DNA from: UBA952 sp044361535
GTDB lineage: Bacteria > Bacteroidota > Bacteroidia > Flavobacteriales_D > Crocinitomicaceae
Direction of reading: 5' to 3'
Assembly (NCBI GenBank): GCA_044361535.1
Contig: JBIKIQ010000006.1
Coordinates: 140,489-204,488, forward strand
DNA: 64,000 bases
Of this stretch, positions 24,587 through 33,940 are shown one piece after another. Positions within the stretch are counted from its first letter, which is position 1. Each line of letters opens with the position of its first letter. The notes below the pieces were generated by a model that was not told where the DNA came from, searched no databases, and was given only the letters and a program-made list of their open reading frames with translations. The position numbers and the translations under genes were made by a program.

Positions 24587-27406
24587 ATGCTTTCAATTGA
24601 ATCCCCTCGAAAATTATTTTTATTAGATGCGTATGCATTGATTTATCGAGCCTACTTTGCTTTCGCAAAAAATCCTCGTGTTAACTCCAACGGTCAAAAC
24701 ACATCAGCAGCATTTGGTTTTACCAACGTCTTGATCGACATTTTAAAAACCGAAAAACCAACGCACATAGCTGTCGTATTTGACCCACCAGGAGGTTCAA
24801 CCATGCGACAAGAAGAATTTGAAGCTTATAAAGCACATCGTGAAGAGATGCCAGAAGATATTCGTTCAATGATTCAACCTATTAAGAGAATTGTTGAGGC
24901 GTTTAATATTCCTCGACTGGAAGTTACTGGATTTGAAGCTGATGATGTTATTGGAACAATTGCCTGGAAAGCAGAAAAAGAAGGTTTTATAACTTATATG
25001 ATGACTCCAGATAAAGATTATGCTCAGTTGGTCACCGAAAAATGCTTAATTTATAAACCAGGAAGAGGCGGAAATCCGGCGGAAATTATGGGTGTTAAAG
25101 AGGTTTGTGAAAAATTTGAAGTGGAAAACCCATTACAAGTAATAGATATTTTAGGTCTTTGGGGTGATGCTTCTGACAACATTCCTGGAATTCCTGGGAT
25201 AGGAGAAAAAATCGCGAAGCAATTAATTAAAACCTATGGTTCCGTTGAAAACCTCATAGATAACGTTGATCAATTGAAAGGCAAACAACAGGAGAATGTA
25301 CGAAACTTTGCAGATCAAGGACGTGTATCAAAAATGCTTGCAACGATAATAACAGATGTTGAAATAGAATTTGATGAAAAAGCTTTACTTGTAGAACCCG
25401 TTGATGCTGATAAAATCAGAGAAGTTTTTACAGAACTTGAATTTGTAACGCTTGCCAAACGAATAATAGGAGAAGAAATAGTGGTTTCAGCTTCTGCTAA
25501 AAATAATTTGGTGCCACATGCTGAAAACCAATTGGATTTATTCGGCGCACAAAGTATGCTTGAAACACAAGAGCCTATAGAAACTGCGACACTCAAAACC
25601 ATTGCGACTGAAAAACCTAGTTATCATCTTATTTCGACTTCCGCTGAAAGACAGGAATTGTTAGATTTATTGTTAAAACAAAATCAAGTTTGTTTTGATA
25701 CAGAAACCACTGATATTGATGCCTTGCATGCTGATTTAGTTGGTTTTTCTTTCTCATACAAGGCCCGCGAAGGTTTTTACGTTTCTGTTCCTCCTGAATT
25801 TGAGGAAGTGAAAAAAATAATATCAGAATTCAAGCCGTTTTTTCAATCTAAAACGATTGAAAAAATAGCTCACAACATAAAATATGATTTAAAAGTTTTG
25901 AGTCGTTATGGAATTGAGGTGTCAGGACCAACATTCGACACTATGATTGCACAATATCTGATAAATCCAGATGTAAAACAAAGCATGGATTTTTTAGCAA
26001 ATCACTATTTGGGATACCAACCGATTTCCATTGAAACACTAATAGGTAAAAAAGGAAAAAGCCAAGGAAACATGCGTGATTTAGCACCTGAGGAAGTTTC
26101 AGATTATGCATGTGAAGATGCAGATATTACTTTTCAATTAAAGCAAATTCTAGAACCTGAAATTCAAAAAGAGCATTTGAAAGAATTATTTTATCACATG
26201 GAAATGCCCTTAGTTGAAGTGTTAAAAGACATAGAACAAGAAGGGATTGCCATAGATGTTAAGGCCTTACAGGATTATTCTAAAGAATTAGAAAGTACAT
26301 TGTTGCGACTAGATAGTGAGATTAAATCCTTAGCCGGAGTTGATTTTAATGTAGACTCACCAAAACAATTGGGCGAAGTACTTTTTGATCATTTAAAAAT
26401 TTCTAGCAAAGCGAAAAAAACAAAAACGGGTCAATACGCTACTTCAGAAGACGTGTTGGTAAAGCACGAAAAAGATCATCCTATTGTTCCGCTCATTTTA
26501 GAATTCAGACAATTGCGTAAGCTTAAAAGTACGTATGTTGACCCACTTCCAACCATGTGTGATAAAGTAGATGGTCGAATTCACACTAATTTTATGCAAA
26601 CAGTGACGGCTACAGGTCGATTAAGTTCAAATAACCCTAATTTACAGAATATCCCAATTCGGTCTGAAAAGGGAAAAGAAATTCGGAAAGCATTTGTTCC
26701 ACGTTCTTCAGAGTTTCAAATTATGTCAGCCGATTATTCTCAAATAGAGCTTCGGATAATTGCGGCTTTAAGTGGTGATAAAAACATGATTCAAGCTTTT
26801 CAACAAGGAATGGATATTCATACAGCCACAGCATCTAAAGTTTTTAATGTGCCTTTTGATTCCGTAACTCGTGATCAGCGCAGCGCAGCAAAAGCTGTTA
26901 ATTTTGGAATTATCTATGGGCAGTCAGCTTTTGGGTTGTCCCAAACTTTGTCTATATCACGAACAGAAGCTAAATCAATCATTGATAGTTATTTTGAACA
27001 GTTTGGTCAATTGAAATCCTATATGGATACAATTATTCATGTTGCTCGTGAAAAAGGGTATGTAGAAACAATTATGAAACGCAGAAGGTATTTACCAGAC
27101 ATCAATTCTGCAAATGCAGTGGTTCGAGGTTTTGCAGAGCGTAATGCAATCAATGCACCGATTCAAGGTTCAGCTGCTGATATTATCAAAATGGCTATGA
27201 TTTCTGTTCAGAATTCTATGAAAAAAGAGAAGGTGAAATCTAAAATGATTTTACAAGTACATGATGAATTAGTTTTTGACATTCATGTTTCTGAAAAACT
27301 TCTAATGCAAGTCTTGGTTAAAGAAGCAATGGAGAAGGCGATAAATTTAGTTGTACCCATGGAGGTAGAGATGCAACTTGCTAACAATTGGCTAGAAGCA
27401 CATTAA
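24587..27406 (+). CDS. polA: DNA polymerase I
   Basis: A 939-residue family A polymerase with all three domains. The 5'-3' flap exonuclease domain (1-300) has LDAYALIYRA, FEADDVIGT and WGDASDNIPGIPGIG. The 3'-5' proofreading domain (about 335-540) keeps the acidic metal ligands (FDTETTD, and the Asp in YACEDADITF), so proofreading should be active. The polymerase domain has motif A SADYSQIELRI, motif B RSAAKAVNFGIIYG and motif C VHDELVFD. It acts in Okazaki-fragment processing and repair. Confidence 0.97.
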   Translation: MLSIESPRKLFLLDAYALIYRAYFAFAKNPRVNSNGQNTSAAFGFTNVLIDILKTEKPTHIAVVFDPPGGSTMRQEEFEAYKAHREEMPEDIRSMIQPIKRIVEAFNIPRLEVTGFEADDVIGTIAWKAEKEGFITYMMTPDKDYAQLVTEKCLIYKPGRGGNPAEIMGVKEVCEKFEVENPLQVIDILGLWGDASDNIPGIPGIGEKIAKQLIKTYGSVENLIDNVDQLKGKQQENVRNFADQGRVSKMLATIITDVEIEFDEKALLVEPVDADKIREVFTELEFVTLAKRIIGEEIVVSASAKNNLVPHAENQLDLFGAQSMLETQEPIETATLKTIATEKPSYHLISTSAERQELLDLLLKQNQVCFDTETTDIDALHADLVGFSFSYKAREGFYVSVPPEFEEVKKIISEFKPFFQSKTIEKIAHNIKYDLKVLSRYGIEVSGPTFDTMIAQYLINPDVKQSMDFLANHYLGYQPISIETLIGKKGKSQGNMRDLAPEEVSDYACEDADITFQLKQILEPEIQKEHLKELFYHMEMPLVEVLKDIEQEGIAIDVKALQDYSKELESTLLRLDSEIKSLAGVDFNVDSPKQLGEVLFDHLKISSKAKKTKTGQYATSEDVLVKHEKDHPIVPLILEFRQLRKLKSTYVDPLPTMCDKVDGRIHTNFMQTVTATGRLSSNNPNLQNIPIRSEKGKEIRKAFVPRSSEFQIMSADYSQIELRIIAALSGDKNMIQAFQQGMDIHTATASKVFNVPFDSVTRDQRSAAKAVNFGIIYGQSAFGLSQTLSISRTEAKSIIDSYFEQFGQLKSYMDTIIHVAREKGYVETIMKRRRYLPDINSANAVVRGFAERNAINAPIQGSAADIIKMAMISVQNSMKKEKVKSKMILQVHDELVFDIHVSEKLLMQVLVKEAMEKAINLVVPMEVEMQLANNWLEAH

Positions 27407-27538
27407 TTTGTCATTGTTTACTGACTATTTGACAGTTTTTTTCATTCGATTTTGAGGTTTTGTCATTTTTTTAGGATTTCTTTCACGTGGCATACTAATT
27501 GACTTTTGCGGTTTGTCAAATTTTGAAAATTAATTAAC

Positions 27539-29440
27539 ATGGGAAAAATAATAGGAATTGACTTAGGAACAACAAACTCTTGTGTTTCGGTCATGGAAGG
27601 AAATGAGCCAGTAGTAATCGCAAATGCAGAAGGAAAAAGAACAACACCATCAGTTGTGGCATTTGTTGATGGCGGTGAAAGAAAAGTAGGTGATCCAGCA
27701 AAACGTCAAGCAATTACGAATCCAACAAAAACGATTTATTCAATTAAGCGTTTCATGGGTAACTCATACGATGAAACGAGAATGGAGGCAGAAAGAGTTC
27801 CTTATCAAGTAGTTAAAGGAGACAACAACACGCCGCGCGTTAAAATAGATGATAGAAACTATACTCCTCAAGAAATTTCAGCAATCATTTTACAAAAAAT
27901 GAAAAAAACAGCTGAAGATTATTTAGGTCAAGAAGTTACAGAAGCGGTTATTACTGTTCCAGCATATTTTAATGATGCGCAACGCCAGGCAACAAAAGAA
28001 GCCGGAGAGATCGCAGGATTACAAGTTAAACGAATCATAAACGAACCTACTGCAGCAGCCTTAGCATATGGACTAGACAAGAAAAGTTCAGACATGAAAA
28101 TAGTTGTTTTTGACTGTGGTGGTGGTACACATGACGTTTCAATCCTAGAATTAGGAGATGGGGTTTTTGAGGTGCTTTCAACAGATGGAGACACTCATTT
28201 GGGTGGAGATGATTTTGACCAAAAAATTATTGATTGGTTGGTTCAAGAATTTAAAGATGAGAATGGTGGTTTGAATTTAAGCAAAGACCCAATGGCTTTA
28301 CAACGATTGAAAGAAGCGGCTGAAAAAGCAAAGATTGAGCTTTCAAGCACGACTTCTTCTGAAATCAACTTACCGTATATCATGCCTGTTGATGGTATTC
28401 CAAAACACTTAGTGCGCTCATTGACTAAAGCGAAGTTTGAGCAATTAGTTGGTGATTTGGTAAACAGAACAATAGACCCTTGTAAATCAGCATTAAAAAA
28501 TGCAGGCCTGTCTGTTAATGATATTGATGAAATAATCTTAGTGGGTGGTTCAACACGAATTCCAGCAGTTCAAGAAGCCGTTGAAAAGTTCTTTGGAAAA
28601 TCACCAAGTAAAGGGGTAAATCCAGATGAAGTTGTAGCAATTGGAGCAGCCATTCAAGGAGGTGTATTAACGGGCGAAGTTAAAGACGTTCTTTTATTAG
28701 ATGTTACGCCGCTTTCTCTAGGAATTGAGACAATGGGAGGAGTATTAACCAAGTTAATAGACGCAAACACAACCATTCCGACGAAGAAAAGCGAAGTTTT
28801 CTCTACGGCAAGCGACAATCAGCCGTCTGTTGAAATCCATGTTTTACAAGGAGAAAGACCAATGGCAAAAGACAATAGAACAATAGGTAGATTTCATTTA
28901 GATGGTATTCCTCCTGCTCAAAGAGGAGTTCCTCAAATTGAAGTAACTTTTGACCTTGATGCCAACGGAATCATTAACGTAAGCGCGAAGGATAAAGGAA
29001 CAGGAAAAGAACAAAAGATCCGTATAGAGTCTTCTTCTGGCTTAAGTCAAGAGGAGATTGAAAAAATGAAACGCGAAGCAGAGTTAAATGCTGACGAAGA
29101 CAAGAAAAAACAGAAAGAAGCAGAGTTGTTGAATAAGGCGGATTCAGTGATTTTTCAAACAGAAAAACAATTGAAAGAGTTTGGAGATAAAATTCCTGCA
29201 GAAAAGAAACAACCAATTGATGATGCTTTAACAGAGTTAAAAACACAATACGAAGCAAAAAACATTGACAATCTAGAAGCAGCACTAGAAAAACTAGAGA
29301 GTGTTTTCCAAGCGGCATCACAAGACATGTACAATGCGTCAAATGCTGGAGGAGAAGCAGGTCCTACAAATGAGCCTAGTGGAAATCCTCAAGATGAAGT
29401 CACAGATGTTGACTTTGAAGAAGTAAATGATAAAAAATAA
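27539..29440 (+). CDS. dnaK: DnaK (Hsp70) chaperone
   Basis: A 633-residue Hsp70. The N-terminal ATPase begins GIDLGTTNSCVSVMEG; the phosphate 2 motif reads FDCGGGTHDVSILELG and the adenosine motif ILVGGSTRIPAVQ. The substrate-binding beta domain and helical lid follow, with a Gly/Pro/Asn-poor acidic tail ending in DVDFEEVNDKK. Monocistronic here: grpE and dnaJ are not next to it. An intrinsic terminator follows. Confidence 0.97.
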   Translation: MGKIIGIDLGTTNSCVSVMEGNEPVVIANAEGKRTTPSVVAFVDGGERKVGDPAKRQAITNPTKTIYSIKRFMGNSYDETRMEAERVPYQVVKGDNNTPRVKIDDRNYTPQEISAIILQKMKKTAEDYLGQEVTEAVITVPAYFNDAQRQATKEAGEIAGLQVKRIINEPTAAALAYGLDKKSSDMKIVVFDCGGGTHDVSILELGDGVFEVLSTDGDTHLGGDDFDQKIIDWLVQEFKDENGGLNLSKDPMALQRLKEAAEKAKIELSSTTSSEINLPYIMPVDGIPKHLVRSLTKAKFEQLVGDLVNRTIDPCKSALKNAGLSVNDIDEIILVGGSTRIPAVQEAVEKFFGKSPSKGVNPDEVVAIGAAIQGGVLTGEVKDVLLLDVTPLSLGIETMGGVLTKLIDANTTIPTKKSEVFSTASDNQPSVEIHVLQGERPMAKDNRTIGRFHLDGIPPAQRGVPQIEVTFDLDANGIINVSAKDKGTGKEQKIRIESSSGLSQEEIEKMKREAELNADEDKKKQKEAELLNKADSVIFQTEKQLKEFGDKIPAEKKQPIDDALTELKTQYEAKNIDNLEAALEKLESVFQAASQDMYNASNAGGEAGPTNEPSGNPQDEVTDVDFEEVNDKK

Positions 29441-29460
29441 TTTTTTTTTTGTAACTTTAG

Positions 29461-29491
29461 AGCGGCTAACTATTTAAGTAGCCGCTTTTTT
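29461..29491 (+). terminator. Intrinsic terminator after dnaK
   Basis: AGCGGCTA (29461-29468) pairs with TAGCCGCT (29479-29486), followed by a T-run to 29491. The next gene starts 9 bases later, so that gene must rely on read-through or on a promoter inside this region. Confidence 0.85.
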
Positions 29492-29499
29492 GTTTTTAT

Positions 29500-30273
29500 A
29501 TGCTGCATGTTAAACGGTTAGAACATTCTGAAAGTCAGGAGTGGATAGTATTCATTCATGGTGCTGGTGGCAGCTCATCCATTTGGTTTAAACAAGTAAA
29601 GGCGTTCTCTGAATATTTCAATGTTTTATTAATTGATTTGCGTGGTCATGGTAAATCAAAAACTCACCAAACAGAAAAGAAATATACCTTTGAAATGCTA
29701 GCCAATGATGTTTTATTGACGATTGAAGCACAAAAAATTACGCAAGCACATTTTGTTGGAGTTTCTTTAGGAACAATAATTATTCAGCAAATAGCTCTAA
29801 TTAAACCAGAAGTTGTAAAATCAATGGTTTATTCAGGCGCAGTAACTAAATTAACCGTTAAATCACGCGTTTTATTAAGGATGGGCAGAACAATCCACCC
29901 GTTTGTTCCATACATGAGCTTATATTCCCTTTTTGCGCGAATAATAATGCCTAAAAAGAATCACAAGCAATCAAGGGTGTTATTTATTCGAGAAGCACAG
30001 AAAGTAATGTCAAAAGAGTTCAACCGTTGGTTTAAATTGACAGCAAGATTGACGGCTCATTTAGGAAAACTTGAGTACGGACAGATTAAAATACCTACCT
30101 TATACATTATGGGAAGCGAAGACCATTTGTTTCTACCACCTGTAATGGAAATAGTTAAAAAGAATCAAGCGGCAACCTTAAAAGTGGTTGATAATTGTGG
30201 GCACGTTGTAAACGTTGAACAGCCAGATATTTTTAATGATCATTCCATTGCCTTTATAATGGCAAATCAATAG
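29500..30273 (+). CDS. Alpha/beta hydrolase
   Basis: A 257-residue alpha/beta-hydrolase-fold enzyme. The oxyanion HG motif is FIHGAGGSSSIW, the nucleophile elbow GVSLGT (Ser about residue 93), and the acid and His are in GSEDHLF and NCGHVVNVEQP. No signal peptide, so cytoplasmic. Substrate unknown; the lid region (TIHPFVPYMSLYSLFARII) is hydrophobic, which would suit a lipid or ester substrate. Confidence 0.85.
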   Translation: MLHVKRLEHSESQEWIVFIHGAGGSSSIWFKQVKAFSEYFNVLLIDLRGHGKSKTHQTEKKYTFEMLANDVLLTIEAQKITQAHFVGVSLGTIIIQQIALIKPEVVKSMVYSGAVTKLTVKSRVLLRMGRTIHPFVPYMSLYSLFARIIMPKKNHKQSRVLFIREAQKVMSKEFNRWFKLTARLTAHLGKLEYGQIKIPTLYIMGSEDHLFLPPVMEIVKKNQAATLKVVDNCGHVVNVEQPDIFNDHSIAFIMANQ

Positions 30274-30292
30274 AACACCATATCCTTGAAAA

Positions 30293-30847
30293 TTAATTTT
30301 CTAGTCTCTTCAATCGGTTAATTTCAGCCAATAAATGTATGTAGGTTGAATGTTTTTTGGTATTCAATTCCCGCACAAAATATACTCCCGCTTCGTTTAA
30401 CCCTTTTATATCTTGCAAAACATCCATCGGATTTGGTAGAGTATTCGTTGATTCTGGCAAAAAACAATTTTCAAAACAAGTGCAGTATTGTTTTTCAACC
30501 TGCAATAGTTCTTTACTTAGTAGAAGTAAATCAAAAAGACTTTGAGTCGAATATATTTGTTGAAAAAGTTGGTTTCTTTTATGATGGTATTGATCGAAAA
30601 TTTCTTTAAGATTCTCGTTAAAAAGGGTTTTATGGAATACCAAAGGGCTTTTATTTAACTTAAAACCAAGAATTTCGTATGCTTCAATCGCCTTTTCTAT
30701 TTTTAAAAATTGATTAGTATATATCTTTTGAGAAATAGGCTTTTGTCTAAAAAACGCTTTTTGCCTAAATAGATATTCCTCGTAATGATCCTCTACGTTT
30801 TGTTCAGCATAAAATGAAAGATAAGCTTTAGCCTCTCTTTGAGTCAT
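30293..30847 (-). CDS. Hypothetical 184-residue helical protein
   Basis: Family not recognised. Predicted all-alpha, basic and soluble, with a Cys pair (QYCTCFENC) in the middle that could bind a metal. It is the last gene of the guaB operon, starting directly after the terC stop. No signal peptide. The position downstream of moxR-terC is the only hint of a role. Confidence 0.65.
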   Translation of the reverse strand: MTQREAKAYLSFYAEQNVEDHYEEYLFRQKAFFRQKPISQKIYTNQFLKIEKAIEAYEILGFKLNKSPLVFHKTLFNENLKEIFDQYHHKRNQLFQQIYSTQSLFDLLLLSKELLQVEKQYCTCFENCFLPESTNTLPNPMDVLQDIKGLNEAGVYFVRELNTKKHSTYIHLLAEINRLKRLEN

Positions 30848-31621
30848 TTAGGATTTTTTGGTATTCTTTCTCATTCGAATATTAAGGAATTCTACCAAGA
30901 GAGAATAAGACAAGGCAAAATATACGTATCCTTTTGGTATGTGTTGACCAAAAGCTTCGGCAACCAATAGCACCCCAATTGTAACTAAGAAACCAAGGGC
31001 AATCATTTTTACAGTTGGGTTATTTTGTATGAAATCACTAATTTGTTTTGAAAAAATAAGCATAACAACCATCGATATAATTACCGCCAAATAAATGATA
31101 ATCAAGGGATCCCCTCCTGTATCTTGTTTCATTCCGCTTGTCATTCCTATGGCAGATATTATTGAGTCAAAGCTGAAAACAATATCAATTAAAACAATTT
31201 GTAAAATAATTGAAGACAATGTTTTTTTTCCTTTTGCGTGTGATTCTTCGTGTCCTTTAACACTGTTATGCATTTCAATGGTGCTCTTGTAAATCAAGAA
31301 GAGACCCCCAATTAATAATACGATACTTTGTCCTGAAAAGGGATGTTCTAAAACATGAAAGAAAGGTTTGGTCATTCCCATTATCCAAGACACAATACTC
31401 AGTAAGAATAGCCTAATAACTAAGGCTAGAGTTAATCCAATGTTTCTTGCATATCTACGCTTTTCTGCAGGTAGTTTTTCTGTTACAATACTGATAAAAA
31501 TGATATTATCAATACCTAATACGATTTCTAATAGGGAGAGAACTAAAAGATAGAACAATCCTTGAAGCCCTAATAAAACACTAAAGTCTAGGCTAAATAA
31601 TGAATTTACATTTAAGATCAT
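30848..31621 (-). CDS. TerC-family integral membrane protein
   Basis: A 257-residue protein with about seven transmembrane helices. The conserved acidic motifs LEIVLGIDNIIFI and VLIDIVFSFDSIISAIG are those of the TerC/Alx/YkoY family, whose members export manganese or other metals. The start overlaps the stop of moxR (ATGA). Confidence 0.9.
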   Translation of the reverse strand: MILNVNSLFSLDFSVLLGLQGLFYLLVLSLLEIVLGIDNIIFISIVTEKLPAEKRRYARNIGLTLALVIRLFLLSIVSWIMGMTKPFFHVLEHPFSGQSIVLLIGGLFLIYKSTIEMHNSVKGHEESHAKGKKTLSSIILQIVLIDIVFSFDSIISAIGMTSGMKQDTGGDPLIIIYLAVIISMVVMLIFSKQISDFIQNNPTVKMIALGFLVTIGVLLVAEAFGQHIPKGYVYFALSYSLLVEFLNIRMRKNTKKS

Positions 31622-32571
31622 AAAAGTTCTTCAATTATTTTATCCATAGAATACCCTTCTGCCTCTGCTCTGTAATTACGCACTAAACGATGTCTTAAAA
31701 TAGGTTTAGCAATGGCTTTTACGTCATCAATGTCAGGAGAAAATCGCCCATTAATTGCAGCGTGAGTTTTTGCTCCTAAAATTAAATATTGTGAAGCGCG
31801 TGGACCTGCCCCCCAAGTCAAATATTCCTTTGTAATTTTAGGTGCTATAGGGTCGTTTAATCGCGTTTTTGCCACAAGTTTTACGGCATATTCCAATACA
31901 TTGTCTGCCACAGGAATTCTTCGAATAAGTTGTTGGTAAGCAACAATTTCTTCACCTGTAATAACTGAATTTAACGTGGTAGTTTGATTAGAAGTTGTAG
32001 ATTTTACAATGGCCATTTCTTCTGCAAATGTTGGGTAATCAACCCAAATATTAAACATAAAACGGTCAAGTTGCGCCTCTGGTAATGGGTAAGTACCTTC
32101 TTGTTCAATTGGGTTTTGTGTTGCCAAAACAAAAAAGGGACTTGGTAATTTATAATTCACACCACCAGCTGTTATAGACTTTTCTTGCATGGCTTCAAGT
32201 AAGGCAGATTGAGTTTTAGGAGGTGTTCTATTGATTTCATCTGCTAGAATCACATTTGAAAATAAGGGACCCTTGATAAATTTAAAATTTCTGTTTTCAT
32301 CCAATATTTCAGAACCTACAATATCAGAGGGCATTAAGTCAGGAGTAAATTGAATCCGATTAAATGAAAGTCCCAAGGTCTGTGATATGGTGTTAACCAA
32401 AAGAGTTTTAGCAAGTCCGGGTACGCCAACAAGCAAACAGTGTCCGTTAGAAAAAATAGAAATTAATACTTGATTAACAACGTCTTCTTGTCCAACGATG
32501 ACTTTATGTATTTCTTTTTGAAGATCTTGGTAGTGATTTACCAAATTCTGAATGGCTTGAGTATCAGACAT
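31618..32571 (-). CDS. MoxR-type AAA+ ATPase
   Basis: A 317-residue MoxR-family ATPase. Walker A is GVPGLAKT, Walker B ILADEINR, sensor 1 VLATQNPIEQEGTYPLPEAQLDRF, with a C-terminal lid domain. MoxR ATPases act as chaperones for maturation of protein complexes, usually beside a VWA-domain gene; no such gene is present here. It lies between the second PpiC gene and terC, and the overlap with terC indicates co-translation. Confidence 0.92.
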   Translation of the reverse strand: MSDTQAIQNLVNHYQDLQKEIHKVIVGQEDVVNQVLISIFSNGHCLLVGVPGLAKTLLVNTISQTLGLSFNRIQFTPDLMPSDIVGSEILDENRNFKFIKGPLFSNVILADEINRTPPKTQSALLEAMQEKSITAGGVNYKLPSPFFVLATQNPIEQEGTYPLPEAQLDRFMFNIWVDYPTFAEEMAIVKSTTSNQTTTLNSVITGEEIVAYQQLIRRIPVADNVLEYAVKLVAKTRLNDPIAPKITKEYLTWGAGPRASQYLILGAKTHAAINGRFSPDIDDVKAIAKPILRHRLVRNYRAEAEGYSMDKIIEELL

Positions 32572-32574
32572 ATT

Positions 32575-33939
32575 CTAGTTGGTTTGTGTTGTCCATTTAT
32601 AGTTAAAATCACAATTTTTCAAGGAGTCGTCAAGTCTAATGTACACATTATTTACTTTAGACTCTACCCATTTCTCAAGGGTTTTTTGCATTTTATCGTT
32701 TTCAGCGGCTCTTTTAATGAGCATATAATCATCCGTCAAATTGGCGATATGAGGAGGAAATCGCTTCATTAACCGAACGATTCGAAAGCCTTGTTTTCTG
32801 GCCATTACATCAAAATAGATATTAGGTTGTGTAAATTTACTTTCTTCAAGCGCATCTGTTAATACATAGATTTCACGGTCAATTTCATTCAAATCTTGCA
32901 TGTCCCAGGTTTGTTCTCCAGTTCTTGGATTTGTAATTATACCTTTATTTTGTTTCGTGTTTTCGTCATTCGAAAAACGCAGAACAGCCTCATCCCACGT
33001 TATCTTGTTATCTAATAACAATGAATAGCAAGAATCAATTTTGGCTGCAGCATCATTCAAAGATTCTTCACTTGATTTTACGGTTAAAAGTATATGCTGA
33101 CAGGTATAATCTTCCCCTAATCGTGAATTTAATTTTAGAACATGATATCCATATTCGGATTCAAATACCTCAGAAATTTCACCCGGTTTTAAGGAAAAAA
33201 CAGCTGCTTCAAAAGCGGGGACCATCATTCCTTTAGATGCTGCAATTTTACCACCTTGAGCGGCTGAACCTGGATCTTCAGATTTTGTTCGTGCGAAAAA
33301 CTCAAATGATTTGTCACCTGCAAGTATTTTTGAACGAATATCGCGTAGGTCATTGTAAACTTTGTTTTTATCTTCTTGCGTTATTGCCGGGAAATAAGCA
33401 ATTTGCTGAAAGGACAATTTCATATTGATATAAGGAATACTGTCTTTGGGAAGGTTTTTGAAATATGCCTCTACTTCTTTCGGGGTAACAGAAACCGAAG
33501 ATGTTAGCTTCTGTTGCATGTCACGAGCAAGAATTTGATTTCTAATTATTATGCGAAAGTCCTCTTTAATTTGAGTGATGCTTTTGCCGTAAAATTTTTC
33601 AAATTGGTCCCTCCCTCCGGGCATAGAGCTTATGATATAACGCAATCTGTTTTCCATTTCTGAATCTACTTGTTCATCAGAAACAGGCAAACTATCAAGT
33701 CGTGCTTGATTGAGTAAAAGATTTTGATACATTAAATCTTCAATGATTTTGCAATCAGAAAGTGTGTTTATGTCTTTTACCTCCAGATTTCTTTCCTGAA
33801 CTTGTTGAAGTTTAGCGGCTTGAATATTCGATAATAAAATTATTTCATCCCCAACTTGAGCTACAATCTTATCGATTAATTGAGCATTCAAAGAACCATA
33901 AAGACAAAAAACAAGCAAGAATGCAAAGGTGTATTTCAT
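32575..33939 (-). CDS. SurA-like periplasmic peptidyl-prolyl isomerase
   Basis: A 454-residue protein with a signal peptide (KYTFAFLLVFCLYGSLNAQ), an N-terminal SurA-type chaperone region (LIDKIVAQVGDEIILLSNIQ) and parvulin domains, the first at about 170-275 (SFQQIAYFP ... GEISEVFESEYGYHVLKLNSR). Architecture and position match SurA, a chaperone for outer-membrane beta-barrels. One base separates it from the upstream PpiC gene. Confidence 0.88.
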   Translation of the reverse strand: MKYTFAFLLVFCLYGSLNAQLIDKIVAQVGDEIILLSNIQAAKLQQVQERNLEVKDINTLSDCKIIEDLMYQNLLLNQARLDSLPVSDEQVDSEMENRLRYIISSMPGGRDQFEKFYGKSITQIKEDFRIIIRNQILARDMQQKLTSSVSVTPKEVEAYFKNLPKDSIPYINMKLSFQQIAYFPAITQEDKNKVYNDLRDIRSKILAGDKSFEFFARTKSEDPGSAAQGGKIAASKGMMVPAFEAAVFSLKPGEISEVFESEYGYHVLKLNSRLGEDYTCQHILLTVKSSEESLNDAAAKIDSCYSLLLDNKITWDEAVLRFSNDENTKQNKGIITNPRTGEQTWDMQDLNEIDREIYVLTDALEESKFTQPNIYFDVMARKQGFRIVRLMKRFPPHIANLTDDYMLIKRAAENDKMQKTLEKWVESKVNNVYIRLDDSLKNCDFNYKWTTQTN

Positions 33940-33940
33940 G

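Noticed and set aside
27479..27494. TTTCACGTGGCA upstream of dnaK as a third parS
   Set aside because: Four mismatches over 16 bases and no palindrome; only the CACGTG core is shared.
27928..28194. Open frame antisense to dnaK
   Set aside because: Shadow of a strongly conserved gene; Ser-rich composition from the reverse codons.
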